Below are positions 35,336 to 48,875 of a stretch of DNA of 64,000 bases, piece by piece. Origin of the DNA: Epiperipatus broadwayi (lineage: Eukaryota; Onychophora; Udeonychophora; Euonychophora; Peripatidae); contig JAQFVV010006734.1 of assembly GCA_028023455.1 (NCBI GenBank), positions 126,001 through 190,000 of the forward strand. Direction: 5' to 3'. The translations under genes were made by a program, and so were the position numbers. Positions within the stretch are counted from its first letter, which is position 1. Each line of letters opens with the position of its first letter. The notes beneath the pieces are model-generated. The model was not told where the DNA came from. It did no database searches and worked only from the letters and a program-made list of their open reading frames with translations.

Positions 35336-38300
35336 CTCGAGCCTACCACGGTACGCCACAATCTACCCTTTCACCCTATGTGTAATTACGTGTATATGTG
35401 TACCCCACTTCTCCCAGAATAAGTAATATAATATAGTGAAAATCGCCTCCCCGGGTTCTAGCTCTAATAATTAATGAGATATTCAATTAAATGTGTTACT
35501 AGCTCAGGTTTCTTAAAAAATTAACTTAGGTTCTGTTCTAGATTAACTCAAATAACTATTCTATAATTCATGAGATTAGAAGTGGAAATAAGGTGACAAA
35601 GTAGATTGCATTGAGGTAATATCCCAGAGGATACCACCTCAATGGCATAAGAACACTATCCCCCCTTTTACTACTATTACATATAATAACTACATAGTAT
35701 TCTTATGACTTCTGCAACTTCTAATCACTAAACTCATTCAACAATTAAAGTATTAATCTTTTATCTATCATAACAATAATAGTAATTCTCTAGCTCAGAT
35801 AAAATAATCTCAGGTTCTTAAATTTATTCAATGTTAAATTAAAATAAAGTAGCAAAATATGATAAGGGATTTTGTGTCATAATTTACTACTCTGAAGTTA
35901 GATTAATAATAAAACAATAAGAATAATAATCACAATCTTCATTGTTTAATCCCACTAGTATAGCTTTTCTTTTATCGCAAATTTATAACTATAATAAATT
36001 AATTAATAACTCAATATCCTCCCTTTTTTATCTTTTTCCTTACGTAATAAAATAATTAGTAAGTGCAGTGTTTAGATAATCTGATAAATGAAGCAAGTGC
36101 AACTAATAGCTATAATTTACAAAATACTATAACAATGGATTTATGACCAATAATGCAATGCATTTTATAATTATCATTACAAAACATCAATAAATAATTA
36201 AGATTAAATATACTTTTCTTTATATTTTGCAAACAATTATATACTTTAATTTAATGACGGTAAACATATCCTATGAATTCATGCAATGATGTAGAGAAAA
36301 CAAAACTCAGACATAAGTTTTAATAACAAAATTTAGAATTTTATTAACAACAATCAAAATTAAGATAAAACAAACAAATCTATTTACATTTATTTACAAG
36401 GATATCCTCCTTTTTTTAACACTAAAAGTTAAATTATACATTTTTAGATTTCTTTTATAGTTAATTTAAATTATTATACTTTTATAAGTTATTTATTTAT
36501 TTCTCATTAAGTTTATTATATTACTTAGTTTAACTATTTTATGGTAATACTATTCTTTACCTTTTTTATTAACATTAAGTTTATAATTTATATAATAAAC
36601 ATCCTTTATAAACATTATAAATTTACAATCAATATTTTTTCCTCTTAAAAAAAATACATTTCTGTAACTCTCTATAAGTCACTCTGTATTTTCAAATATT
36701 ATTACTACCTATTACGTTTTTATCTAATGCTCGTAAACTCTAATACATTTTTTCATAAGCCATACTCATGTATAATGCCATAACACGGGCTTAATTATTT
36801 CCTGTTTCAGTTTAACATATATATGATAATCATCGAATGTTATTATATTCTTTAAATATGCAATACTTATATTTTTAAATATAATCAACAATAAGAAAAC
36901 GTTGAATTATTTCAATATTTTTTTGTATATTTCTATTTGGGTATATTTTTATCAAATTATAGTTCATTTCTTAAAATTAAAATAATTCTCTGACTCCTTC
37001 CTTTTTTTAGGATATATGCATCTTTTTCAATAATCATAATCTACTCTTTGTTAATACCTAACTATTCTTATTTCAAATAACAGCATGACATACATTCTAA
37101 AAATATCTATTGTTTCTTTTCAATAGACTTATCAAATAACGATGTAGTTGCAAGAAATACAGATAAAGATAGCGAAAGATGTATAGGATATTGGGAAGAT
37201 AGATAAATAACTCACCAAAATATATACTTCAAAATGTATGGAACAGTGTGGATAGGGCCACATTCCTTGTCTGATAACCCTGACGATAAGCACGATGTGG
37301 CAGCTTTTATTCAGCTTTACCAAACATCTAATAAGATTCACAAGAAAGATAAAATAACACTGTCCATGACAACATGTTAACAGTCGTAGGGCTTTTAACT
37401 CCTGTTACCACTAAAACTACTTATAATTCCATCCCTGTAGCATACTAGTTTTTTAATACATCATCTTGGTTCGAATCTCTGTACTACCAAGTCACTATTT
37501 TTTCACTGTATCCAACATCGATAAAACTAACTACCTTTTAAAACAATAAACAAAATTCACTAATATAAAACATTCCCCTATTCTATAAGAACAATTTTCT
37601 TCTTTATTACATGTAGGTTGAATCTATGTTCTATTAAAATCACACTTAAATATCCTAATCAAAATTAACAAAAATATGACATAACCATCGTTATTGCTTA
37701 TTAATAATACATTAAATGACTATCTCATATTTTTAAAAATCTAATTACATCTCAAAGTTTTTAGAGTGTTTTTTCAAAATGCATTTTACAATAACTATAA
37801 CAATAAAACTTTTCATTACATTCATTCGTTCAAGCTGACTAAATAAATAAAACATACATTATATCATTAATAACATAAAATATACCAAAATAATCTTTTA
37901 CCTTCCTATTAGAGTTCGTAGTGGGTTTCTTTCTCCTCGAGCATCGAAACATACAAAATTTCCACACACTACAATTTTATTTGAACATTCAAAATCAAAA
38001 AACATATTATTTTATATTTTATATTGCAAATTAATGTATTTGTTTCCCTATTGCTATCTAAACTCAATATTTAACTTAGATTAATAAAGAAAATAATTTA
38101 AACCATAATCACATATTTTTCTGGCGGTAAATCTTGGTTAGTCCCCTAATATTTATTATTTTCTTCTTTGTCCGAATGTTCTCCTTTCTGATTATTAAAG
38201 TTTTAAAATAAATTAGTTCATTTAGTTAACTGTTTAGACGATCTTTAGTTGTAATGTTTAATTCAAAATTATTAAAAAACGTTTATTTAGTTATCCCACG

Positions 38301-40999
38301 AAGTTTTAATGTTCAGGCGAATATTACCTCGGCGCTTTGATGCATCTTTATTTCTAGCAGAACTACAAGTATTCAATCATTACGGTACCAAATTGCGTTT
38401 TTCCATGGATCCAATATTTTATATTTATTTCTCTGTAAACTATTTTTTTTTTTCTTCTTCTTCAGGCAAGTAATTTCCTTGGTAATTTTACTTTTATTCA
38501 TTATTATTTTATATACGACATTTTTGATCTTTAACTATTTCTAGAGTAATTGCTCAGGTCATCTTAAAGAAAGTAATTCATAAAAATTCTTTTTGTCCAT
38601 TTATTCTTACACGAATAATATTTATTTTTATTTTTCATTATATTCATTAACTTTGCGCACAATGTCCTTTCATCAATTTTACACGCACTAAAGCAGTTTT
38701 CGTAGTAATACGCTATACAAACTATATCAATGAACGACATTAGCATTTTTGAAATATTACAAAATTTATAATTTGGTTTTAAGAATCCATCCATTTTTTA
38801 TTGAAAATTCAGATTATATTTTAATAGAATCCACTGGCAGGTAACTGTGGAGTTAGTGAAACATTATTATGAGAACTTTTTTAAAATTTTATTCTTAGAT
38901 TCGCTTCGAAAGATTTTAAAATGTTAGTTAGTTTCTTTCAAAGATATTTATTAAAAATTCTAATAAAATTGACTAATAATTGAAGAAAGAAAGAAATTTT
39001 AAAGAGCTTAAAATTTTACCTCTGCTCTGGAGTCAACACATTTTTGTTCTCCTCGTTTATACAATTAATTGGCGCGATTTCTCTTGTCTGCCAAGATCTA
39101 TCTTTTTATTGGTCAATTCCTACTTTGGTTTGTAAACATTTTCTAAAGTTTTAAAATTGTGACGTAATAGACTTAAATATTAACCTATTATTATTTTTAA
39201 ATTAATTATTATCTATTACAATTTAATTACTTTTAAAATAATTTTGAAACAATAACTAATAAAGATGTATAATCTTATTTTTTTTTATTATAATGTGTGA
39301 CAATTCCATCCAGTTCTATAATATACTATTTAAATATTTTAATTATTTGTATTAATCTAAACTGGTGCTTATACATAAAATATTCCAGACAGTCACGTAG
39401 ACATTTCCGGTGTTTAGTCTAGTTTTATCTGTCTTAATAAATTTGCTACTTATATCATTTAAAATGATTATATAAAATTTTGAAAAATAATTTAGAAAAT
39501 ATATAGAACTAGATGCAATCCTCACCCTCACAATACTTATTATTAAATATATTATATTAACTTTTTATCGCCCATTTATAATTTATAATATTAAATACTA
39601 TATATAATATTAAGTTTAAAATTTTTTAGTAATTGACCATTTATAACCATCATTGACCTATAGAAAAGGGCACAATATATATATATCAATTTATTAGTAG
39701 TTACTTATTAGCATAATAAATAATAATTATATATACATGTATATTAAAAAGATGATAACTTCAAAAACATTTGAAATGATAGTATAACCTAAGCCAAATG
39801 ATAATGTTAGTTTAACAGAAATGTATGTTATATGTTATTTATTTTTTTCTGTTTGTTTAATGCCGAATAATATTTAAAAGAACTTTTTAAATAGATATTA
39901 TTTACAAAATTTGATTAATACATGTGTGTATTTAAATATACTGTATATGCATAATATTTGTATGCTTAGATATACATATACGTACAGAAGTTAATCAAAA
40001 CAACAGAAACAATGATTAAAATAGTACTACATTTTAAACATAATTTAGCACAGAAATAAAAAATACATATCAATACAATATTTTTTCTGTTAAAACCTTA
40101 AAGAAATGGTAAGGAATATATGGCAGAAAATGGACATCAGTTTCATAAACTGCGAGAAAAAATATCAAAACAGTCTGAATTTTAGAAAAGTCAAATTGTA
40201 TATGCCTGATTAACTAGAACATTAGTGTGCAAATCTGATATTTAATGTTCAATTAGAAAATATCAAGAGTAATGGATACAAGCAATAAGTATGGGACAGT
40301 GAAACTTATTAGAACCAATTAAATTATTTAGAAGAACTGACAGATATTACAAAAAAATGCAGATAGCAGTTCATATTCTATCTATCAAAATAATAAAACT
40401 ATCCATTACAAATTTCACAAAAAAGATCTTTTATAACTAAATGTTATAACATGGACATTGACTTGTGATGTGAATAATGTCATGGGAATAAAAAACCTAT
40501 CAGTCACCTAATTTTACTCCTGTCAAACATGATATTATAACTATTATGATTAGGGCAATCATACTGTGGTATTCTCTTGTTCCAGACATTGCTTTGCACA
40601 GAGCATCACAATTATGATATACTAGATTTATTCCATGATACATTACTTCAGATAATGTTGTTATTTTTTAAAATATGGTTCTAATTTCTGCAGCTAAAAC
40701 AGTTAAATACTGTTTTGAGTTACATGACAGAGATTTTACAAACCCCCAACTTTTAGTTTAAATATTATTGGGCTTTTACAATATTTTTCAACAATAAATG
40801 AAAGATTGATATTTTTTCTAAAACTTTTCTTCTGAAAGAATGGCTCCATGTATATTTAATTCAGAGATGATCTCTACATCATATTAAGCATCACAGACAT
40901 TTCTCCTAATTTGATAACCTCTTGCATATGAAATAATAAAAGTATATTATGATTTTCTTAATTATTGTGAATATTAATCAATAAATAAATTATAAATAC

Positions 41000-41061
41000 C
41001 TCACTTCAGTACGATATGTTATATTGCTATTCCTGTTAGCTTTCATTCTTGAAAATAAAGA
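41000..41061 (-). CDS. KIF16B: KIF16B-like kinesin-3, motor exon with LFSR...RTEVS
   Basis: This 62-bp exon encodes SLFSRMKANRNSNITYRTEV plus the first two bases of a serine codon (joined 90-110). It is the alpha-2/beta-4 entry of the motor, ending just before the SYLEIYNE motif. The middle (KANRNSN) is the variable loop seen in all kinesin-3 proteins. Acceptor CCATTTCAG; donor GTG AG followed by GTATTT. It starts in phase 0 and ends with two bases of a codon; the next exon supplies the C that makes AGC (Ser), so the junction restores VSYLEIYN. Confidence 0.93.
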
Positions 41062-43877
41062 CTGAAATGGAAATAAAAAACTCATTAGCACATATATACT
41101 ATATACTACTATTATTTATTATTATATGTATAATTTTTACTATTGTATTACCTTATTTATTTTTAAAAAATTATCTAAGACACCATATAATGATAAAATC
41201 CTGATTTATATGCAGCTTTACATGTACAATGATATGTATAAAATACAAAGTGCATAACTGTTGGGTCTCTTAATTCTTGCTATATACTACTAAGGTACAA
41301 CAGTATAAAATGTATAGATGCACTAAAAATATTAAAGTCCTATGTCATTCTTTATGAAAATCTCAGTCCCAAAAATTGACCATATTAGTCATAGCATAAT
41401 AATTTTAATCTTATATTTTAAATACAACTAACTGTTCTGTGGAAATCCCCTTATTCTCAATGAGCCTTTTACATATAAAAACAATAGTAAAGTATGCAAA
41501 TTTTAAACTCAAACATTTTAAATAAAAAAAAAGAAGATATTCTTATCAATGAGTGGATAGTTTTCCTTATTTCAAATTATAAGTAGTATACATGTGAAAT
41601 GACAACTCTCATGTACACAAGTTCAAAATAAAGCAATATCCACCAAATAAATAGAGTTTTAACATTTAGAATAATATTTTATAAATATTCACCATACCAA
41701 AATATACTCACACACCAGATAATCATATGCAGTATATACAATGCACCATTAAAAAAGAATTTTCTGAGTATATATTTATATGCAGATATATTTAGCCTAT
41801 TATCTATTTTAATAAAGATTATCTGGAGTAGTCAAATGTTGAAAGTACTACACAATCTAATTCACAATGTTTAAAAAAGTATAATATCAATAGATATTAT
41901 TTTCTGAGGAAGGTAAATAGGAAACATGATATATATACACATACACAATGTGTGTGTTCAGATAAGTGAAAACTAAAATTCATTATTTAAAATTTATTAT
42001 AGAGACTAAAATTCTCAATTTCAGCTTAAAAAGATTCATTTAATTTTTTTATTTATAAATTAATTTTAATGATTGTGACAACAAAAATAATATTTTTAAT
42101 GAAAAATTAAATACAGTATAATATTTGCATTAGGAGCTTTAATATATTCTATTACTCCATCCAAAGTAATCTTTTACAAATTTTGAGTAATCTAAAAAAA
42201 AGAAAAGAAAAATGGTGATCATGTGATGTTTTTGAGTAATCTCTTAAAATTATATTATATAGTTACTTAATTGTATAAGCAAGTTAGATTATGTTCAAAA
42301 TGTTAAAGGTGTTTTAAATTCAGATCACTAGCTTGAATAATGTAAAAGAAATAAATGTTTGCTGAAACTTTGTGTGCAAATCTAATGTCTCCTATTAAAG
42401 AAGCCAATTGCCAAAAACTAATCTGATTTGAATGACATTATCTTTTAGAACTTATTGATTACTCAAGCTTACAATAGATGATTATGGATGGAAATGAGTA
42501 ACAGAGCTGATTACTGTTTCTAATGCAGATGCTGAAAGTGAATAATGAGAATCATGAGATCCTTTTTTAAATATATATTAAGTACAACAATAAATCTGTT
42601 TAAAACTACAATTTCTTCTAACAGTTAAAAATGCTATTAATTATAATTTTGAAATATTTTACTTTAATTTAAATTGAAATATTCTGAAATGTATTTAAAT
42701 TCATATATGTCATTTATATTCATAAAAATCTTATAATTTTTTTGATATATACATAATTTTGATTTAATCAGTTTTAAAATTCATCATGTGAATGAATTAC
42801 TTCTCACTATAAGTGGAATCTAACATCCATTATTACACAATTAAATTTTTTAACCTTTTACAGTTTAATTATGGCAATAAACAGGTCTTTATAATGACAC
42901 TGTGATAAATAACTGTTATAGAAATTACTGTTTATCACATGTTTATCATAAATTTTTTCCCTTGTTTTTCATCATTTAATGTCACAATATGGTTGACAAT
43001 ACAACATATAATCAATTTAACATTTTATCATTTATTTTGTTTATAGCCATATGTTTTGTCTGATAAACAGCTTTCATCAGAGCTTTTTCGGTGTTATTTT
43101 ATTATATATAAGTTTCAAATCTCTAGCAGACTTCTTCCTACTTTATCTTACAATAGAAAAAGCCATGAAAAAGACTGCTAGACAGCTGAAATGCATGAGT
43201 AATAAAACAAGTATTGATAAAGAAAATATTAAATTAGATAATATATTCAAGACATTCATCTTCTTAAAAGCCGTATATTAAAAACATTTCTACATCTCAC
43301 ACTATCATGTCCAAAATCATTAAGCAAACAAAAATAATAAGATTTTTGTCTATAATTAAATGATTATATATATAGGAAGTGAATTATACAATGATAAATG
43401 TTTGAACAAAGTTTCATTCACTGTGAATATATTCATCACTTATTTCAAATTGAAGCAATAATAATTTTTGCTTGCTCAATAATTTGGATGTGATAATGTG
43501 AGGACAATATTATTAATAAACAGCATTGTGAAAATTAAATGTTTGGAATATATTATATACTATTTAATACCGTAAATTTTTTTCACAAGATGATTAAAAT
43601 GAGTATTTGAGTCAATTTAAAGTAGGTATTGAATATATCAACATTAAATTAATTTTATATTGCATCTTCAGCACAATTACTGACAAACATATATAAGCAT
43701 AGGGCATTTTGTTTAAAAGCTATATATATATGTCAGTTCACTATAAATCGGAAAATATAAATTAGAATTTTTGATTTAGGTTTAGCTAAGTGAAGTTTAT
43801 TAAAGTAAACAAAAATTTCAAAAAGCAAATTATTTCTAGTGTTTAACAGAATATATTAATATTCAAAAAGATCTTAC
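41062..43877 (-). other. KIF16B intron (2.8 kb)
   Basis: AT-rich with no clear mobile element. A GATTACTCAAGCTTACAATAG motif near 42456 recurs in diverged form near 50228 and 50490, a faint dispersed repeat. The frame at 43051-43281 has no recognisable domain and overlaps no splice-bounded segment. Confidence 0.75.
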
Positions 43878-43910
43878 CTGACATATCCTTGGAATAAGTC
43901 CAACTGCATC
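43878..43910 (-). CDS. KIF16B: KIF16B-like kinesin-3, 33-bp microexon
   Basis: Eleven codons, DAVGLIPRICQ (joined 79-89), phase 0 on both sides. The segment matches the GLIPRIC motif that follows the P-loop helix in kinesin-3 motors and leads directly to the (G/S)LFSR of the next exon. Acceptor AAAATTAAG followed by GAT; donor CAG followed by GTAAGA. The exon is too short to show in an open-frame scan and was found by looking for the missing piece between the P-loop exon and the LFSR exon. The acceptor has a weak pyrimidine tract, which may make inclusion dependent on enhancers. Confidence 0.93.
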
Positions 43911-46900
43911 CTTAATTTTAAAAAAAGGTAATTAGATATATATAATTTATTTTAAAAACAAGTTTAATATACAGCTATAAGAATAATAAATTAAACTCAG
44001 TAATAATATTGCTTCTTATAAAAAAATGTTAAGAACATTCAATGTAACCTTAATGTATTTTCAATGCTGAGAACCTTTTCAAAGCCTATCATTATACCTT
44101 TTTCTATTCTGGATACATCCTTTTGTCCAGCACCAAAAATATCAATTTTAACATTTTTTTCCAAATAAGAAAAAGTGCTATTATTGTATTTAATTTATTG
44201 CATTTCAGTTAATGGAGTTTTTATAGTTTATTACAAATTATAATAACAACAAATACAAAGTTATTTATATCCAAAAAAAATTAATAACAATAGATTATAA
44301 TATATATATATATATAATCAAAAATACAACTATCAGCTGTTACTTTTACTAGATTCTTACAGAAAGAAGATGCTCATTACTTTGGAGTTTTAAAATAAAG
44401 TAATTCATCATTTAAAAAAAACAACAACATATTCCTGCAACTATTTATGATCAAAAAATTCCCATCTCTCAATATGCCTAATGAGAATGGTGCTATCTGC
44501 ATATTATAGAATTCATATGAAAAAATTTCTATGATATAAGTTTCCTATTGATAATTGGAGAAAGTCTGTGGAATATCCAACAAGAAATACACATTTTAAG
44601 CACAAAAGTGCTTATTACATTAGAGTTTTTTAAAATCCACAGACTTTCTTACAACTGATGACTACAGCTTTATAAAACCCGACATGCCATAGCTATTATG
44701 TAATTTTTTTCATCTATTAATTATATTCATATATTGAATTAAATATTTTCTCTTTTAACAATATTTATAACAAATAAAATATCTATTTTTTTCTTATCCT
44801 TATTATTTTACTTCTACTTTGCCTTAATTTCTTGTTGTGTTCGTTTTGGTTAAGTTTTTTCAATATGTAATTATTAATATTTATTTTAGTCAGCATAGTT
44901 TTGGCAACAGTTGATTATAGTCATAGCTAACTACACGAAAAACAGATCCTAAGTCAGAAGGAATTCAAGATAGTATTGGGAAAAGAGCAAGAATGTTTCC
45001 AATACTCTGGCTTGTATAATGTGACTATCTATATATAAGGATATCATCAAATGGAATTCACAAAAATCAATTAAATTACAATCTTGCTACTCAGCAGTGG
45101 AAAACTAGTTTTGTTAATGAAAACATGAGAAGAAGCAGATTGTGGAGAAATCATAAATTAGTCATGTATAAACTTCACACAAAACTAAAAACAAAAAAAT
45201 TCACAAGCTTATTTGACATCCTAGATATAATATAGATAACATATCTACTGCTTTTAGAAATAATATCAGAAAACAAGTGGAGATTTTAAATCTAATTAAT
45301 AATGAATCAAATGAAATGTGGATGGAAATATAAAAAAATAAGTAAAAGTGAACTGATGAAAAATTTGAATGAAATGAAACAACTAAAAAAATTAAAATAA
45401 ATGAACAAAAATATAATAGTAAATGCTAGAAAAAAAAAAAAAACCCAGAAAGAGAGCCAAAATTAAAAAGAATAGATATTTTTTGAGTTAAAACAAAATT
45501 CCAAATAGGTGTTAGAGAGAGAGAGGGGGGAAAATATAACATATGCAAAGATTTGAAAATTAAAATAAGATTAAAAAATTAAGAGTTGTAAAATGTAGAA
45601 AAATTTTCAATAAAGATTTGGTGAAATTAGTCTCAGATCAGTTCCATAAAGCAACATCATAATAATTAGAAATTTTTACAAAAAAAAAATTAAAAAAAAG
45701 GAATCAATAAAAGTGTTGATCAATTTATAATTAATCTAAAAAGTCTATAATGGCTTATAAATTGAAAGAAATCAATTTATATTTCTATACCAAAGAAAGA
45801 AGTTTTGCCAAAATCTGCAAATTAAGTCAGGTGACAGATGATTTGCAATCTATCTTTCTTGCTCCAATGCTTCCATCAAAACCCGCTATTTTCCAGAGAA
45901 TAAATATCAAATTAAAAAAAACACCATAAGAATATCAAATAAATACTTAAATGTATTTTAAAAAAACTATCCTATTTAGCTAATAATATTAATCCAAAAA
46001 TAAAATTAAATTTCACAATAAAACAATTACCAGATAGTTTTATTCTTCACTCATTCTTTAATTCAAAACAAAACCTAAGTGTAGACTAAAATTAATTACG
46101 TAAATAATACATTCTATTTTATATATATATATATTTCCACCTCATAAAGCTGAATTAACAAAACTATTATTGAAGACATTGATTGTTCCACTTTCTCAAT
46201 AACTTATGAGAGCAATACTTTTACACAGAATGGAGAATAAAACATTATATAAAACACATTTATGAATAAAAATGTAAACAAATATATTTTTCATAAAAGA
46301 TAGTACAAATTGACTGAACATAAAGTGAATAAGTACTTCTTAAGACAATCATTTTTTTTTAATTCTGAATTTTTATAATAATGAATTAATAGAGTAAATA
46401 AACTATCAATTAATGATAATTAAAAATTGCAAATCAGTTTGCACATGAACTCACATGCACTTCATGATATTATTGGAATGATCCAATATATAATGTTTAA
46501 AAACCATTAAAGATGAAAGTTGAAAAAAAAAACAACATGTCAAAATTCATTTTTTATGTGTATATGTTTTGGCTTTTATATTTTACAATAGAAAGAATCT
46601 AGGAATAATTAGTACAGAAAAATTACTAATGTCAAAATGTTTAATTCAAATCCATGTCCCTGCATTATTCCAATGATTCCCATGCATTCCACAACTATTT
46701 GTTGTGGCATAGAAATACTTTACCAAAAAAAAAAACGTTTACATCCATTTCACATGTTATTAATTTTAAATAAGGATATATGGGATTATTCATAAGTACC
46801 AAAAAAAAAAAGTTATTAATTTACAAAAACAATAAAAAAAAATTCAAATAGTCAATTTAAAAAAAAAAAATTTAGAACGATTTTTTTAAAAACTTAGTGG

Positions 46901-47687
46901 CATTTCATTTATTGTCTCAGGATCAATTACATTATTCAGACAAATTAGAAATATTACATGTAATAACTTATTATAATATTCCTTTTGTATTTTCAATTTG
47001 CTATAATTGAATTGCATGATTCTTTCAAATTCAGTTTTTATTTTTTAAAAGTGAATACATATGTAATTTTCAGTCAAGCCTAAAATCAACATTTTCAAGA
47101 AATAGTTATGTAAGTATTTAAATATATATATAAACTTTCTTTTAAAAACACTTTTTAAATAAAAAACAACAATTTAATAGCCTGAAGGTGTTTATAATTT
47201 TGTAGCTATGATTCTTAAGAGCTAGCATTCAACTGTTAGTTTAAATTGTTTTGTTTTTTTTTAAAAAATAAAATAAAATAAAAAGCCATCAAAGGCTATG
47301 TAATATTATTGATTTGAACTTTTATATTGAAACTAGTAATAATTCTAATATCTCAAAAGTGGACAATTAACTTTTTAGCAATGAAACAATTTTTATATAT
47401 AATCAAGTATTTTATATATATATTATAACTAGACATTTCTCAAAAGCCGTTACTTATAAATAATATACTATGTATATAGTCGAATAATACATGAATTTTT
47501 AGTATTCTATTGCACATATAAGTTTTAAAATGGTGAATCACCATCTAATATAAAATAGCAGATTAATATCTTCACAGTATATATATGCATAAGTTTTCTT
47601 GCTTTATGAAGTGTGCTAGAGATCTTGAATACAACTAAAACAGTATGCTGCATATATAAGTATCTAAAAGTTATCTTGTTTATTTTC

Positions 47688-47950
47688 AGTATTTTAAAAA
47701 TAACAACAAATAATTACCAATGGAGTTGGGCTGGACTTATTGTTAGAAGAGAAGATAATGGATGGACAGTTGAAATCTTAAACTGGATTCCAAAAGATTG
47801 TAAAAGACTCAGAAAGAGACCACACATGAGATGAATGAATGAAATAAGAAAGTGTGCAGGGATGATGTGGAGAAGAGAAGCTAAAGATCAGAGAAAATGG
47901 ATTGAACTTGGAGAGACCTTCATCCTGCAGTGGATTGATATTGGTTGATG
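47688..47950 (+). pseudogene. RTE-type LINE, extreme C-terminus and 3' tail
   Basis: Frame 1 of this strand reads YQWSWAGLIVRREDNGWTVE ..ILNWIPKDCKR.., an in-frame TGA at 47832-47834 where the family has tryptophan (R-W), then MNEIRKCAGMMWRREAKDQR and KWIELGETFILQWIDIG before the natural stop at 47946-47948. This W.WAGH..R...NRWT..(L/I).W.P...KR..GRP..RW ... W..LAQDR..W..LGE.F..QW pattern is the end of RTE-type reverse transcriptases. It is followed by a TGATGATGAT tail, as RTE elements have. Everything upstream is missing: a 5'-truncated dead copy. Confidence 0.75.
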
Positions 47951-48255
47951 ATGATATGTATATGCAAAACATCATAGTACAATAACTTTTTACATTAAAT
48001 TTGGTATTAATACACATACAGCATATAATTTATTACACTAAAGAGCCATAATATATAAATTAGAATATTGAAGTGCCCTCTGCTGAGCTACAAATAATTT
48101 AAAAGAATATATACACATCATCCAAGTAGAATCTACTTCACTGTTCTGATTCATATGTAATATATAAACTCATGTATATGTATCAGTATAATTATAGGGG
48201 ATTTAAATATCCACTCTATCTCATACAACTGATACACATAGTCACATGTGAAAAA

Positions 48256-48323
48256 GATAAATGATCTCCAGTATACATATTTTGTGCTAAACCAACACTC
48301 ATCAGCTGGTCCAAATGATCATC
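48256..48323 (-). ncRNA. Hammerhead ribozyme, G12 mutated (left arm)
   Basis: Minus strand: CTGATGA intact (48299-48305), stem II GTGTT/AGCAC fully paired including one G-U, then AAAA instead of GAAA, stem III ATA/TAT, and stem I CTGG with CCAG plus GATCAT with ATGATC. Elsewhere the first helix is TTGG/CCAA, so the pair changed on both sides. The missing G12 should abolish cleavage. Confidence 0.68.
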
Positions 48324-48654
48324 TTCCACACATATATATAATCACTGCTCAGTTTATATTAAGATAGCAAATCTTCAAACTTTAATAAATAAGCTTCAAT
48401 CTACTCCACATTCCAACTCTTCAGCCATCCATACCATTGAAAATCTGATGATGATTTTCCCAAATCCCTTGTTGATGCCAATATTATTGTCATGCCCATG
48501 TTGATTTTAAATCAATTTGACTCTGCACGTATACCGAGCTTATCCATTAAAATACACAGGAGATCATATTTTCAATGGTATGGATGGATGAAGAGTTGAA
48601 GGGTGAAGTAGAGTGAAGCATATTAGTTGAAGTTTGAAGAATTGCTATTTTAAT

Positions 48655-48714
48655 ATGAACCAACTGCTGAGTGCTGGTTCAGCATGAAATATAAATATTG
48701 GAGATCATTTATCT
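48655..48714 (+). ncRNA. Broken hammerhead ribozyme (right arm)
   Basis: Core reads CTGCTGA (A6 changed to C) at 48663-48669. Stem II GTGCT/AGCAT and GAAA are intact, but the distal stem-I strand (the GATGATCTGG seen elsewhere) is deleted. Not expected to cleave. Confidence 0.65.
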
Positions 48715-48875
48715 TTTTCACATGTGTGTGGTCATGTATATTGATTGTATGAGATAGAGTGGATAACTAAAGGGAGTTTGAAAGTCTGTATTCAAATCCC
48801 ATATAATTACACTTATAACTCCAAGTATATAAATTATTCTTGTATTTAAAAAAAAAAAAAATTACATATACATAT

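Larger units (their letters stand above)
30489..40999 (-). other. KIF16B intron (10.5 kb)
   Basis: Contains palindromes at 30889-30968, 34245-34450 and 34632-34901, a hAT-like terminal sequence near 35262, and a stretch at 35440-39420 of different base skew with scattered splice- and promoter-like signals on the minus strand. Between 31000 and 34000 I see only AT-rich sequence. A CAA repeat (35076-35096) is the only notable microsatellite. Confidence 0.8.
48195..48813. mobile_element. Second head-to-head pair of hammerhead repeats
   Basis: Left arm 48195-~48555 (minus orientation) and right arm ~48565-48813 (plus orientation) are related to 21487-22307, the right arm having internal deletions. 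Outer ends are TATAGGGGATTT and AAATCCCATATAA. ATAATTA occurs just outside both ends, but this could be palindromic coincidence rather than a target-site duplication. Confidence 0.75.

Noticed and set aside
43051-43281. 76-codon frame with a basic second half
   Set aside because: No recognisable domain, AT-rich composition and no similarity to a repeat; taken as chance.
44556-44670. Inverted AAAGTCTGTGG/CCACAGACTTT pair followed by CTGATGA
   Set aside because: No GAAA at a proper distance and no stem II; only a 15-bp chance-level inverted repeat.
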